Source: Paenibacillus radicis (ex Xue et al. 2023) (GTDB lineage: Bacteria; Bacillota; Bacilli; Paenibacillales; NBRC-103111). From it: a stretch of DNA of 64,000 nt. The notes beneath the pieces were generated by a model, which did no database searches, was not told where the DNA came from, and worked only from the letters and a program-made list of their open reading frames with translations. Both the position numbers and the translations under genes were made by a program. The stretch is from assembly GCF_024722015.1 (NCBI RefSeq), contig NZ_JANQBD010000003.1:186001-250000 (forward strand), in the 5' to 3' direction. Below, in pieces: positions 24,322 to 32,542 of the stretch (position 1 is its first letter; each line of letters starts with the position of its first letter).

Positions 24322-24914
24322 TTAGCTAACCTCGCATAATAGATTTTCTCATCCAGTCTTCGATACTTTACAATGTCACCTAGGGAAATTTGATCTCTTG
24401 TGACAACGATAAAATTGTCCCTTTCCCCTGTACGAAAACCACCTGAAACAATATAGATGTGAAAACCCAAGAGTGCCAAGGTAGGATTAGCATAAAACAT
24501 ATGGGTTTTTATACATATTCCACCTATAGCTATAAGCAGTAAAAATAAGATGATTACATTTCTAATTTCGCCTAAATTCAAACTTATTAAAGGAACAATA
24601 TAAGTTGTCAAAAAGGTAAGATGTTCATAGTTTCCATTTTGTATATTTGTGATAGTAAATGTCTTCTTGCTTCCTTTAAGCTTGTATTTAAACCTGCTTA
24701 AAAAAAAGGCACCCAGAGCTAACATCAAAAATGCTAGTAGTGGCACAATATTCAAACTGATTAACTTTTTTGTTCCTATGAACTCTGCGTCCTTACCAAA
24801 ATAAATAGGAATTTGAACCGTAGCAATAATGATAAGAAGAAAGAGGAGCCACAGGGAGATAACGTATAATTCAATTTTGTCCCATGTACTGCTTATTTGC
24901 TTTATAGCCCTCAA
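24318..24914 (-). CDS. kwaA: Kiwa anti-phage membrane protein KwaA
   Basis: A 198-residue protein with four predicted membrane segments (about 15-38, 52-74, 100-134 as one or two, 146-158) and a short cytosolic tail ending YYARLAK. Size, topology and the overlap with kwaB fit KwaA, the envelope sensor of Kiwa. The start is odd: AGGAGG directly abuts the TTG at 24914 with no spacer, whereas an in-frame ATA at 24905 is 9 nt downstream of AGGAGG. No ATG or GTG is available until well inside the first helix. Confidence 0.78.
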   Translation of the reverse strand: MRAIKQISSTWDKIELYVISLWLLFLLIIIATVQIPIYFGKDAEFIGTKKLISLNIVPLLAFLMLALGAFFLSRFKYKLKGSKKTFTITNIQNGNYEHLTFLTTYIVPLISLNLGEIRNVIILFLLLIAIGGICIKTHMFYANPTLALLGFHIYIVSGGFRTGERDNFIVVTRDQISLGDIVKYRRLDEKIYYARLAK

Positions 24915-25346
24915 CCTCCTATTTAAGATACAAAATTAGACAATAAATTTCATTGTCCTGTATCCATCTCAAGACCCTGAAAAGGCAGTTACTACATTGA
25001 ATTCTTATCTTTAAAAGCATCATTGCATGTCAGCGTGAAATCAAAACCCAGGGCCTCTCTTCTCTAAAAGCTTATGTAGTCGTAAGGGATTACAGATGAT
25101 ACTTAAATCCTTCTATGGAGATTGGTTGATGATTTGCTTTAGGAAGGGTAGCATGATTGGTTGGAAATCTGGTATACCCAATAATGGATCTTCCAAAAAT
25201 GGTATTCCTACAACTTGGGAGCTTGCTTATTTGCCGCCATCAGTTCATGCACAGTCTGAACGGCTACTGTGTTATGGTCAGCATGGCACTTGGCTTGTAC
25301 CGTGTTTTCTCGCCGCGGTTAGAAATGACTGACGAATAGTCAGAAT
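24915..25346. other. Island intergenic region, no supported gene
   Basis: 432 bp between kwaA and the membrane protein gene. Short open frames on both strands lack ribosome binding sites and recognisable families. CTGAC-GAATA-GTCAG at about 25329-25343 is a weak hairpin after the membrane protein gene. The kwaA promoter presumably lies here. Confidence 0.4.
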
Positions 25347-26429
25347 CTATTTCAAGCTTATTGCACTTTTGATTTTTCTTTTAAAGGGTACTCTAGCTAT
25401 TTCTAAGTAAGTACCTAATATCCATGATGTAGAGCCTAATAAACACCAATAAACAATTGCCCAGTATGAAAAGTCCCATATAATAAGCCAATACGCAAAT
25501 ACTATTTCACAAACAATAATACCAAAGGCATTCCCATGCTCACGCAAATGCCTATATGATTCTATATACTCCCTATTTTCATCTTGTGTTTTTTCGTTAT
25601 TGTTTGCCAAATCACCTTTAAACAACTTAGGCTGAAGATAGCTTGTCTTAAGGTAGCTGGCTTGTTTGATCTCCATCATTTCGATATTAATTAGACTGCT
25701 ATCTTCCTTGTATTTTGTCATTGCTCTAATCGAGCTTAAATCTTCATAAAATTGATGAATTGACGTGTATTTCATCATAAAACCAATACAAAAAACAATA
25801 ATGAAAGTAATGCTAATGACATGTCTCCAATTAAAACAAAATAATAATACAAGGAAGGCAAGGATTAAAGCTATAGTTTTTAACCTATCTTGCTTTTTCA
25901 GAGTAAAAAGCTTACTTTCACTTAATTTGTTCATATAATCAAACAAAACTTTGCGGACACCATGTAAAATTAAAATGAGCATACTTGAGAAATACATATA
26001 TAAGAAACCAGAAACAGCCAAAATTATTGCTGCTAAGACTGGAAAGCCTGTTTGCTTTAATACAATAGTTCTACCATCATTTAATGGAAAAAAATTATCT
26101 TTCCCTAACGTTCTTAAAATAACATTAACATCATCTTTCTTTACATCGTAAGTTATATTAAACAATAAACTAAATAGATTCGCTCTTATCTTATCTTCAT
26201 CATTAAGCATCCGAACAACATCTAGCTGATTATCCTTCTCAAGCATTTGCTTAACTGTTGGTTTATCATCAGCTTTGAACTTCTCTATTATAGAATCTCC
26301 ACTGTTTAAAAAAGAGGCTGTAATTTGATCATTGTAATTTATAACCAAAAAAAATAATATCATTATTCCAAATATGGTCCCCAGTAAGTATCGAACCAAA
26401 TAAAATTCCCAAAAGCGGTTACCCCCCAT
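25347..26429 (-). CDS. Multi-span membrane protein of unknown function in the defence island
   Basis: A 360-residue protein with predicted helices at about 8-30, 126-156, 186-225 (two) and 300-345 (two), a roughly 90-residue loop after the first helix (KADDKPTVKQMLEKDNQ and on) and a charged cytosolic region at about 230-300. No family recognised. The ATG at 26429, 5 nt after GGAGG, is preferred to the one at 26441, which overlaps that site. It lies between the ABC three-component genes (upstream, 189 bp) and kwaAB (downstream), all on one strand. It could be a further defence component or an accessory of either neighbour. Confidence 0.7.
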   Translation of the reverse strand: MGGNRFWEFYLVRYLLGTIFGIMILFFLVINYNDQITASFLNSGDSIIEKFKADDKPTVKQMLEKDNQLDVVRMLNDEDKIRANLFSLLFNITYDVKKDDVNVILRTLGKDNFFPLNDGRTIVLKQTGFPVLAAIILAVSGFLYMYFSSMLILILHGVRKVLFDYMNKLSESKLFTLKKQDRLKTIALILAFLVLLFCFNWRHVISITFIIVFCIGFMMKYTSIHQFYEDLSSIRAMTKYKEDSSLINIEMMEIKQASYLKTSYLQPKLFKGDLANNNEKTQDENREYIESYRHLREHGNAFGIIVCEIVFAYWLIIWDFSYWAIVYWCLLGSTSWILGTYLEIARVPFKRKIKSAISLK

Positions 26430-26618
26430 TTGAACCTCCATAAGATTGTTTTAAATGTAGTTGGTAATTATACATCATATGAACACTCAACATCGTTTGG
26501 ATGATTCAGATTTTGAAGTGCTTGTAACACCGACGTTTTACAACTTCAATTGGCCTAACAAAAATTGTTGATAATTTTGGACTCTCGCCTTTATCGGTAC
26601 TCCCCCTCCTTCTCATTG

Positions 26619-28598
26619 CTAATTATTTAGCCATTCTTCTGGAACAAGTTTCTCTCCGCCGCGCCATTCCTTGACTAAGTAAACATCGTCTATGTCCCCC
26701 CACACACTTTCATTTGCATGGTCTAAGACTATGATTTGTAAGTTACCCTTGCTCTTCTTGACTACGTGAGAGAAACTTTCGAATACTTTTTTTACAGCTT
26801 CAACATCTTCGTCTTTAAACTCAAAATCGTCGATTTGATCGCTTGCATTTTTAGGTGTAGCAAGCCGCTTCGGAAAATACACCTGACTCGGTTGATCATA
26901 GACAATAAATGATGGAATTGGACTTTCCTTAATACTCAAGAAAAATTGTTGTAGGCCCAATGTCATAGCAATATGATAGGATAACCAATTTGATCCACTA
27001 CCGATTTCCCATAGATAGTCCTCTCTGTCTAAACTTTTAACATAAATCGAAAGATTATTATCAGATAAAAATATCGGATCATCAGGCCTTTCAACATCCA
27101 ACATAGGCAATAACCTTGAAGCATTCGAAGACACTATTTCCAATGCTCTTTTCTTTTTATTTTCAATATTGGATTCGGACACTGCTTGGACAAGAGAATT
27201 GACACGATCTTTCAAGCTCTGTATATCAGTCGATAGATCACCGTCAGCACCTAGGTTGTCGTAAGTCATAAGTGACTGCTCTAGGTTTCCAATAAATCGA
27301 GAGACTTTTAAGGCTTCATATTGCCGATTACGCACTTGTGTTGAAGAGCGGTCCAATGAACTTCGTCTAATTTTTATAGCTTCTAATTTTTCTGTTAAGA
27401 GCCTAATCCCACCCCTAACTCTTTCTAATTCACGGTCAAAAGAAGCAGGAACACTATTAAATTCTCCTGCTGTCTTTTCAATTGCTAGTAAAGCTTTATT
27501 AAGTTCATTTAGCATCTCTGTTTCATCTATCGTATTCCCACAAACAGGACAGTCATGATCAGGATTATTTATCTCAGAAAGCCATGATGATACCTTTAAT
27601 CTATCTCTTTGGATATTCAATGACCCTTGATATTGTTTTGAATTGTGCTTAAGTTGAGACATTTCTGAATATCTTTTTCGTAATTTCGACAATTCCAATG
27701 AAATTTCTTTCTCCTCCTCTTGAAGTTGTAATAACTCATCAACCGCTTCATTAATAGTTTCTGTAGTTATACGAACTTCAAACACGGTACTGTTTACTAC
27801 CGTTCGGAGCAACTCAATCAAATCGTTTCTATTATTTGAAATTATTACATCTGAACTTATCAAACCAATTTCTTTGGCTTCTGATACCCTAGACTGAAGT
27901 TCCGCTATCCACCTTAAAGATACTTGCTTTATCGAATCCAATTCCTTCTGTTTCCTCTGTAATTCTTTTCTTAAAGCTTCTAACTCATGTCGTTTAGCCA
28001 TAATATCAGGCGAAATAGCATTCAAAACATATGGGAAAATATTTCTAAGTTTTTCTCGATGTTCATAGGTATCAGCTTTATAAAAAACAACATCTGGATT
28101 GGCCACAATATTTTGAGGTTGAAAGTTAAATGCTGCTAGGTCTCTAAAGCTCGGTCTACCTTTGAAATTATTACCTGTGTCTTCAACGTCAAAATCTAAA
28201 GTTGTTAAGCCCACAAGTTCATCAAGCATTCTTTTAACTCGTTTTACATCGTTATTCTTGCCTGGTATTTCTCTAGGAATAATAATCTCAGCACCTTCTA
28301 GAACAAACATATCTCCAGTTGATTTTTGAGAACCAGGTTCCCTCCGTGCAAGTAACTTTTCTCCAAATGGAGTACTAATCAAAGCACCAAACCATTCGCA
28401 AGCATCCCTTATAGTGTTTACAGGTATCGAACATTTATCGGAACCGAGACAGTAATCTAAAATTGGTATAATAGCAGATTTCCCAGTACGTGAAGCTCCA
28501 CTAATAATATTAACCTTACCGAGTTCAAATGTTACCCTTTGCGGAGGATATGTTATGTTTTTAGGCCAAAGGATTATTTCCTTGATTTGAAAAAACAT
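26619..28598 (-). CDS. ABC-three-component system ATPase (DUF3732 type, SMC/RecN-like)
   Basis: A 659-residue soluble ABC-class ATPase without membrane domain. Walker A GASRTGKS at 34-41; coiled coils at about 200-340 and 360-485 flank a Rad50-like zinc hook DCPVCGN (Cys350, Cys353); signature-like GSGSNW at 533-538; Walker B region FIVYDQPS (Asp568) where the usual Asp-Glu is Asp-Gln; switch His in IIVLDHAN (His627). It matches the DUF3732 ATPase of ABC-3C conflict systems, thought to sense nucleic-acid or phage structures. It starts 3 nt after the middle component, so the three genes form one operon. Confidence 0.85.
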   Translation of the reverse strand: MFFQIKEIILWPKNITYPPQRVTFELGKVNIISGASRTGKSAIIPILDYCLGSDKCSIPVNTIRDACEWFGALISTPFGEKLLARREPGSQKSTGDMFVLEGAEIIIPREIPGKNNDVKRVKRMLDELVGLTTLDFDVEDTGNNFKGRPSFRDLAAFNFQPQNIVANPDVVFYKADTYEHREKLRNIFPYVLNAISPDIMAKRHELEALRKELQRKQKELDSIKQVSLRWIAELQSRVSEAKEIGLISSDVIISNNRNDLIELLRTVVNSTVFEVRITTETINEAVDELLQLQEEEKEISLELSKLRKRYSEMSQLKHNSKQYQGSLNIQRDRLKVSSWLSEINNPDHDCPVCGNTIDETEMLNELNKALLAIEKTAGEFNSVPASFDRELERVRGGIRLLTEKLEAIKIRRSSLDRSSTQVRNRQYEALKVSRFIGNLEQSLMTYDNLGADGDLSTDIQSLKDRVNSLVQAVSESNIENKKKRALEIVSSNASRLLPMLDVERPDDPIFLSDNNLSIYVKSLDREDYLWEIGSGSNWLSYHIAMTLGLQQFFLSIKESPIPSFIVYDQPSQVYFPKRLATPKNASDQIDDFEFKDEDVEAVKKVFESFSHVVKKSKGNLQIIVLDHANESVWGDIDDVYLVKEWRGGEKLVPEEWLNN

Positions 28599-28601
28599 AG
28601 T

Positions 28602-29108
28602 TTAGAACCCCACTTTCAGAATTGTTGATACCTCATGTATTGTTAATTGTGAACACCAAAAACCTAGCTTTTCAGCCGCTTTGTGCATCTCCTTTATTGA
28701 ATCTGGGATGCCTAATTTAGGAGCCGCTTTGCTTAAGGGAATAACAGCTCCTTTTTCGATATTAAACGCTATTAGCCTTGAAGATAAAGCCAGTCGCATA
28801 GATTCTGTTGTAACTTCTTTGAAATCTATAGCTCTTTGGTGGATAGTTAACAAAATGTCCGACATAGAGTTTTTTGAAATATAAAATTTATCTGCGAACA
28901 TTCTTAATCCTGAAGGTTTTTGGGTTGTTGAGATTAAATCTAAAGTTTCATGATGGTAAATCATTGGTAACACGATATATAATAATGGGATAGGAGTACT
29001 TTCTTTTGTTTCACTACCATTACTGAAACCACTTACAAATCGCCAGAGAAGGGTTGCTCCTAGTGCTGCATTTTGTATTAAATTTATTTCTCGATCAAGA
29101 ACCCCCAC
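28602..29108 (-). CDS. ABC-three-component system middle component
   Basis: A 168-residue protein with the middle-component pattern: INLIQNAALGATLLWRF near the N-terminus, then IPLLYIVLPMIYH and a helical C-terminal half ending QLTIHEVSTILKVGF. The start is GTG, 6 nt after GAGGAGGGG, with the ribosome binding site inside the end of the preceding gene. Middle components are proposed to bridge the ATPase and the effector in ABC-3C systems. The assignment rests on the pattern together with both neighbours. Confidence 0.78.
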   Translation of the reverse strand: MGVLDREINLIQNAALGATLLWRFVSGFSNGSETKESTPIPLLYIVLPMIYHHETLDLISTTQKPSGLRMFADKFYISKNSMSDILLTIHQRAIDFKEVTTESMRLALSSRLIAFNIEKGAVIPLSKAAPKLGIPDSIKEMHKAAEKLGFWCSQLTIHEVSTILKVGF

Positions 29109-30335
29109 TTAATTCCCCTCCTCCAAAACCCTTGTTTTGAGCAATTCGTTATATCTAGGATGCCAGCCCATAACTTTTGCATTTGATAATGAGTGGAAAC
29201 TTCCAGAAGTAAAGTGTTCTGGCACATCTAATCCTTGTAACTTTTGATTATAGTTAGAACACTCGCGGAAGAGTAATTCGCCCTTTTTAACTTCTTGTAT
29301 CGTATCGTTTTTAATCTCAATAATTTTCTTTAAGTTGTTCCATGTCTTCATTAACAATGCTTCAAAAGAATCCAGGCTTTTTCTATGGATAATGCCTAAC
29401 TCACTCCAATGCGATCTATCATTGTAAGCTCTGAGGTAATCATTGACAGCGCAAAGTTTATCTTCGTAGTCACATTCAATTATGGCTAGCTGTTCTATAT
29501 ACACACTGTTATACAAATGCAATTGAATTAAATCCTCACTTATCTCTTCATCTCTACTTGACAATACTTTACTATTGTTCAGTAATCCAACATAGGCTGT
29601 CATTTCTAAGTGAAAATTATCGTACATCAGGACTGCTGGTTCTTGCTTTTCCAAAAGTAAGTCCGTCTGTCGTTTAATCCAACCTAAGCCTCGATACAAA
29701 ACATCTTCCAGGAAAACTTCAGGAACCAACGCTCCCCTCAGTAAGCTGAGTAGGTCTGTTTGTGGACTCCCGCTTCCAAAACTTACAGTGAAATTTTTAA
29801 TTATTAATGCTAGAACACTGCTGTCACAGGTCATAAAATTATCAACATAAGTGCTTATGGATTTAGCGACTGTTTCTTTCAAAAGGTTTTCTGGTTTTGC
29901 TCCCCAATGAAATAGTCTGGCATTTTCGACGGCTTCAATTGCTTCTTCAATAGAATTTGCTTTTGAAAAACTTTCGCAAATTCTCCCTTCTTTTTTACGA
30001 GATACATAGATTTCAAATTTATGATTATCATTTATACCATCTCTCTTCGCAGCATCAATCCAATTACTAAATGTTTTCCATAAATCTATAGAACGGTCTG
30101 CTATAGGATTCCCCTCGGAGCCTACACTCTTACTTTGCTCATACGTTTTGTTCCCTTGCTTATCCTCAAGCCCTACATCTTCGAATACCTCTAAACTTAT
30201 ACTATCACCTTTCTGTGCGGTTAATAGCTTTGCCATAAACCGAGTATGCTGAAGTGAGTAACCCAGACTTTGACCAGGCACATTTGAAGATTTTCTCGAT
30301 TTTAATGGTTCTGGTTGGTTTGATTCATAATCCAA
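29109..30335 (-). CDS. ABC-three-component system effector: putative Cap4/DUF4297-like nuclease fused to ABC-3C C-terminal domain
   Basis: A 408-residue protein. Residues 24-75 carry a pattern like the DUF4297/Cap4 restriction-endonuclease fold: GYSLQ (25-29), then SLEVFEDVGL with Glu49, Glu52 and Asp53, and the QxK motif Q67-S-K69, which would form the metal site of a DNA nuclease. The remaining 250 residues are helical and end WHPRYNELLKTRVL, as expected of the ABC-3C C-terminal domain that ties effectors to the ATPase. TTG start 5 nt after GGGGTG. First gene of the operon. The nuclease call is by motif only. Confidence 0.7.
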   Translation of the reverse strand: MDYESNQPEPLKSRKSSNVPGQSLGYSLQHTRFMAKLLTAQKGDSISLEVFEDVGLEDKQGNKTYEQSKSVGSEGNPIADRSIDLWKTFSNWIDAAKRDGINDNHKFEIYVSRKKEGRICESFSKANSIEEAIEAVENARLFHWGAKPENLLKETVAKSISTYVDNFMTCDSSVLALIIKNFTVSFGSGSPQTDLLSLLRGALVPEVFLEDVLYRGLGWIKRQTDLLLEKQEPAVLMYDNFHLEMTAYVGLLNNSKVLSSRDEEISEDLIQLHLYNSVYIEQLAIIECDYEDKLCAVNDYLRAYNDRSHWSELGIIHRKSLDSFEALLMKTWNNLKKIIEIKNDTIQEVKKGELLFRECSNYNQKLQGLDVPEHFTSGSFHSLSNAKVMGWHPRYNELLKTRVLEEGN

Positions 30336-30738
30336 TTCTGCACCCCGCTTCCCTCTTATAAACTTAAGTTCATAATGAAATAATCGCTTGGATAATGGCT
30401 AAAATGATTAGTTGTTATGTTTTATATCTTACCCCATCGTTTTAAGCCCTATGACTTTTATACTATAATTATACATTATTCGCCAATATTTTCCCTACAC
30501 CTTCCAAACATATGATCCTTTTACAAAATAAGAAAAAGCACCCTTTTGGGTGCCAACAAAGTGATTGTCTAAGTACTTTAGCATGAATTCATATCCCAAA
30601 CTTCTTACACTCAGGGATCGAGATCATGCATGGACTTTACCAGAAAATTAAGAAGCAAAAATTAATTGAGCTAAAAAAGACTATAGTATTATCATCATTT
30701 TTTATTCATCAATACCTTCTAAATTGATTTTAAAATGT
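30336..30738. other. Upstream region of the ABC-3C operon
   Basis: No gene seen. It contains the operon promoter (A+T-rich, TATAAT-like boxes near 30465) and, at 30532-30553, a terminator hairpin for the decayed gene upstream. Confidence 0.4.
30532..30555 (-). terminator. Terminator upstream of the ABC-3C operon
   Basis: GGCACCC-AAAA-GGGTGC followed by TTTTTC on the minus strand; insulates the operon from upstream transcription. Confidence 0.8.
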
Positions 30739-30942
30739 TCACATAGTGTTAATAGCATTGTAAACTTGTTTCCGAACATCATTTTCAATAAGTTTATTGC
30801 GACGATAATTTTCGTCTAAAATTTCTGCAAATTTACTTATTACTTCTTTGGTAGTTCTAACCTCAGATTCATACCTTAGATTAAAATATCGAATAATTTC
30901 CTTTACTCGTGCAGATGAATATTATTTTGGCGAAGTATTCAA
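30739..30942 (-). pseudogene. Remnant of a small helical protein (nonsense codon after six residues)
   Basis: GGAGG lies 9 nt before a TTG at 30942, which reads LNTSPK and then TAA; the same frame continues for 59 codons with coding-like sequence (VKEIIRYFNLRYESEV, then KFAEILDENYRRNKL) to a TGA at 30739. No family was recognised. The strong ribosome binding site followed by an early stop suggests a recently broken gene. Confidence 0.4.
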
Positions 30943-30973
30943 ATAACAACACCTCCAAGCTGTAAACTCATTC

Positions 30974-31206
30974 TTACTTTACAACAAACTTAACCTTTGT
31001 CCCATCTGAATACTTCTCCAGTTGATTAACTAACGCAAAGATCCAACTCCTCGATTGTCAGAAGGGTTTATGTACTTAATACCTGCATCTTCCCCACCTT
31101 CGAGACACATCGCCATTGGAAATTCATCACGGTCTAAATTAGGCTTAGTGGGAATGCCTTTAAGCGTCTCTTTTCTGTTCTCTTCGGCACCTTGAATCCT
31201 TTCATT
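30974..31206 (-). pseudogene. Remnant of a NucA/NucB-type DNase gene (C-terminal part, frameshifted)
   Basis: The minus strand reads [20 protein letters not shown] then MAMCLEGG and [11 protein letters not shown], the catalytic core of secreted NucA/NucB nucleases (DRDEWPMAMC...SPSDNRGAGSW in the family). At about 31045 the frame is lost; the continuation [19 protein letters not shown] to a stop at 30974 is in another frame. The N-terminal half is missing, cut by the IS3 fragment at 31207. Non-functional. Confidence 0.75.
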
Positions 31207-31464
31207 CTATTTTGGTGGCTGAATGTTATCAAAGACATGAATGAGGGCCTCCTGCGTGATCTGAACCAGATCTTTCGCCTCACAGGTTAAGCCCAGATGA
31301 TATGAAATAATGGTACGGTCAAACACATCAAGGATGCACATGATGAAGAAGAATCGACGCTCACCCGCAATCCAGCCATAGATTTCAATTAATGAACTTG
31401 CTCGAAAAACAGATATTGCTCCTTCCTCGTTTCTTCGGATTGAGGATTGCGATTCCAAAGACAC
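31207..31464 (-). pseudogene. IS3-family transposase fragment (OrfB catalytic core)
   Basis: An 85-residue frame reading EIYGWIAGERRFFFIMCILD then VFDRTIISYHLGLTCEAKDL, typical of the DDE integrase core of IS3/IS150 OrfB. The second Asp block is present; the rest of the transposase, orfA and the terminal repeats are not visible. It separates the nucB-like remnant from the integrase remnant. Confidence 0.75.
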
Positions 31465-31584
31465 GAAGGTATTGATTGTGATTAAATTAACGAAAATGCT
31501 TGTCTGTTCCTGTCGATGTTTTCCACAGTCCTTACATTAGAAGAGACTCCCCGCGCATTCACTATTTGTGGTATTAGCAAACCT

Positions 31585-32178
31585 ACAAGAAATTGGAAAT
31601 TGACTAACGTAGCCTACAAAATTCATTTGCAACTCCAACAGGGAACGAAAAATCGATATTATATTGCCCTTCTGCTGGCACTAATGACTGGGATGCGTCA
31701 GGGAGAGATTCTTGGACTTCGTTGGAGGGATGTTGACTTTAATCGTAAAATGATCACTGTAAGGCAAAGTCTAAATCATGATGGCAAAGAGTTCGGACCT
31801 CCAAAGACTCAATGCAGTATCCGCTCTATCAGGATCGATGATGGAACCATAGCGATGCTTAAACAACACAAGAAGCTCATCATCCAGGATAAGTGGCATG
31901 CAAAGGAATTGTATACCAATAATGATTTGGTTAGGTAAACTTTGGAATAGGCTGAGGGATAAATCCAGTATGAGGAAGATCACATTCCACGATCTCCACC
32001 ATATACGCATACTTCCCTTCTACTGAAGAATAATGTCCATCCTAAAGTGGTATCCGAGCGACTTAGGCATTCATCCATTCAGATCACACTTGACCTGTAC
32101 TCTCACTTATTCCCTAACATGCAAATCGATGCTGCCGACGGAATTGGTAAATTGATCTTCAAACATAAGGAAACTGAT
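31585..32178 (+). pseudogene. Decayed tyrosine recombinase (integrase) of the island
   Basis: The first part (about 31630-31938) reads YYIALLLALMTGMRQGEILG then LRWRDVDF, the box I region with the catalytic Arg. The second part resumes in another frame with TFHDLHH (His box) and, after a further shift near 32020, LLLKNNVHPKVVSERLRHSS then TLDLYSHLFP with the catalytic His and Tyr. The N-terminal DNA-binding domain is missing. At least two frameshifts and a truncation make it inactive. Position beside the intact tRNA suits the integrase of this island. Confidence 0.82.
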
Positions 32179-32186
32179 AAAGCAAT

Positions 32187-32232
32187 AGCAGCCATTGAAG
32201 CTTCATCAGAGCTTCAATGGCTGCTATTTTTA
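32187..32232 (+). terminator. Terminator after the integrase remnant
   Basis: AGCAGCCATTGAAGCT and AGCTTCAATGGCTGCT arms followed by ATTTTTA. Confidence 0.85.
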
Positions 32233-32236
32233 TTGT

Positions 32237-32256
32237 TACCACCGTGCTATCGCGAA
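32237..32256 (+). repeat. Putative integrase arm site, proximal end
   Basis: TACCACCGTGCTATCGCGAA; 18 of 20 bases match 23141-23160 in the same orientation, 100 bp inside the att repeat. Confidence 0.5.
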
Positions 32257-32310
32257 GGACAAATATCAAGAAATCTGTAGACGATCCTACTCACTACTGT
32301 TAAGTAAAAA

Positions 32311-32338
32311 CAACAAAAACCCTTATGTACCAAGGGTT
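32311..32338 (-). terminator. Island-supplied terminator of the intact tRNA-Leu gene
   Basis: AAACCCTTGGTACATAAGGGTTTTTG on the minus strand, a short way beyond the tRNA 3' end; replaces the original terminator now at 22944. Confidence 0.75.
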
Positions 32339-32355
32339 TCCACGTTTTAAATCCA

Positions 32356-32405
32356 TATGCGGTCGGCGGGATTTGAACCCGCACGTCCATGGGACACCAC
32401 CCCCT
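32356..32405. repeat. Island attachment site, tRNA-proximal copy
   Basis: The 50-bp repeat identical to 22974-23023, here part of the intact tRNA-Leu gene (plus 2 nt beyond its 3' end). Confidence 0.9.
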
Positions 32406-32439
32406 CAAGATGGCGTGTCTGCCGTTCCACCACGACCGC
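32358..32439 (-). tRNA. tRNA-Leu (anticodon GAG)
   Basis: 82 nt without encoded CCA. Acceptor stem GCGGTCG/CGACCGC with discriminator A; anticodon stem CCATC/GGTGG enclosing TTGAGGG, giving anticodon GAG; long variable arm GTCC-CAT-GGAC as expected for class II tRNA-Leu; T arm GCGGGTTCAAATCCCGC. Its 3' half is supplied by the integrated island and is identical to the displaced copy at 22974. Confidence 0.95.
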
Positions 32440-32542
32440 AAAATATGATATTAATCAACCGGAATTTGAATATACCATATGTACTTGCCTTATTGCAACT
32501 CGTTACACCTGAAAATTTCAGACAAATAAATACAGCAGCCCA

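Larger units (their letters stand above)
22974..32405. mobile_element. Genomic island integrated in tRNA-Leu(GAG), carrying defence genes
   Basis: About 9.4 kb between 50-bp direct repeats (22974-23023 and 32356-32405). The integrase remnant lies next to the intact tRNA gene; 20-bp imperfect repeats lie inside each end; the interior is visibly A+T-richer than the flanks. Cargo: kwaB, kwaA, a membrane protein, and an ABC three-component system, followed by decayed genes. The broken integrase suggests the island is now immobile without help from elsewhere. Confidence 0.88.

Noticed and set aside
25096..25332. 78-codon plus-strand frame in the island
   Set aside because: No ribosome binding site or recognisable family; on the opposite strand to all intact island genes.
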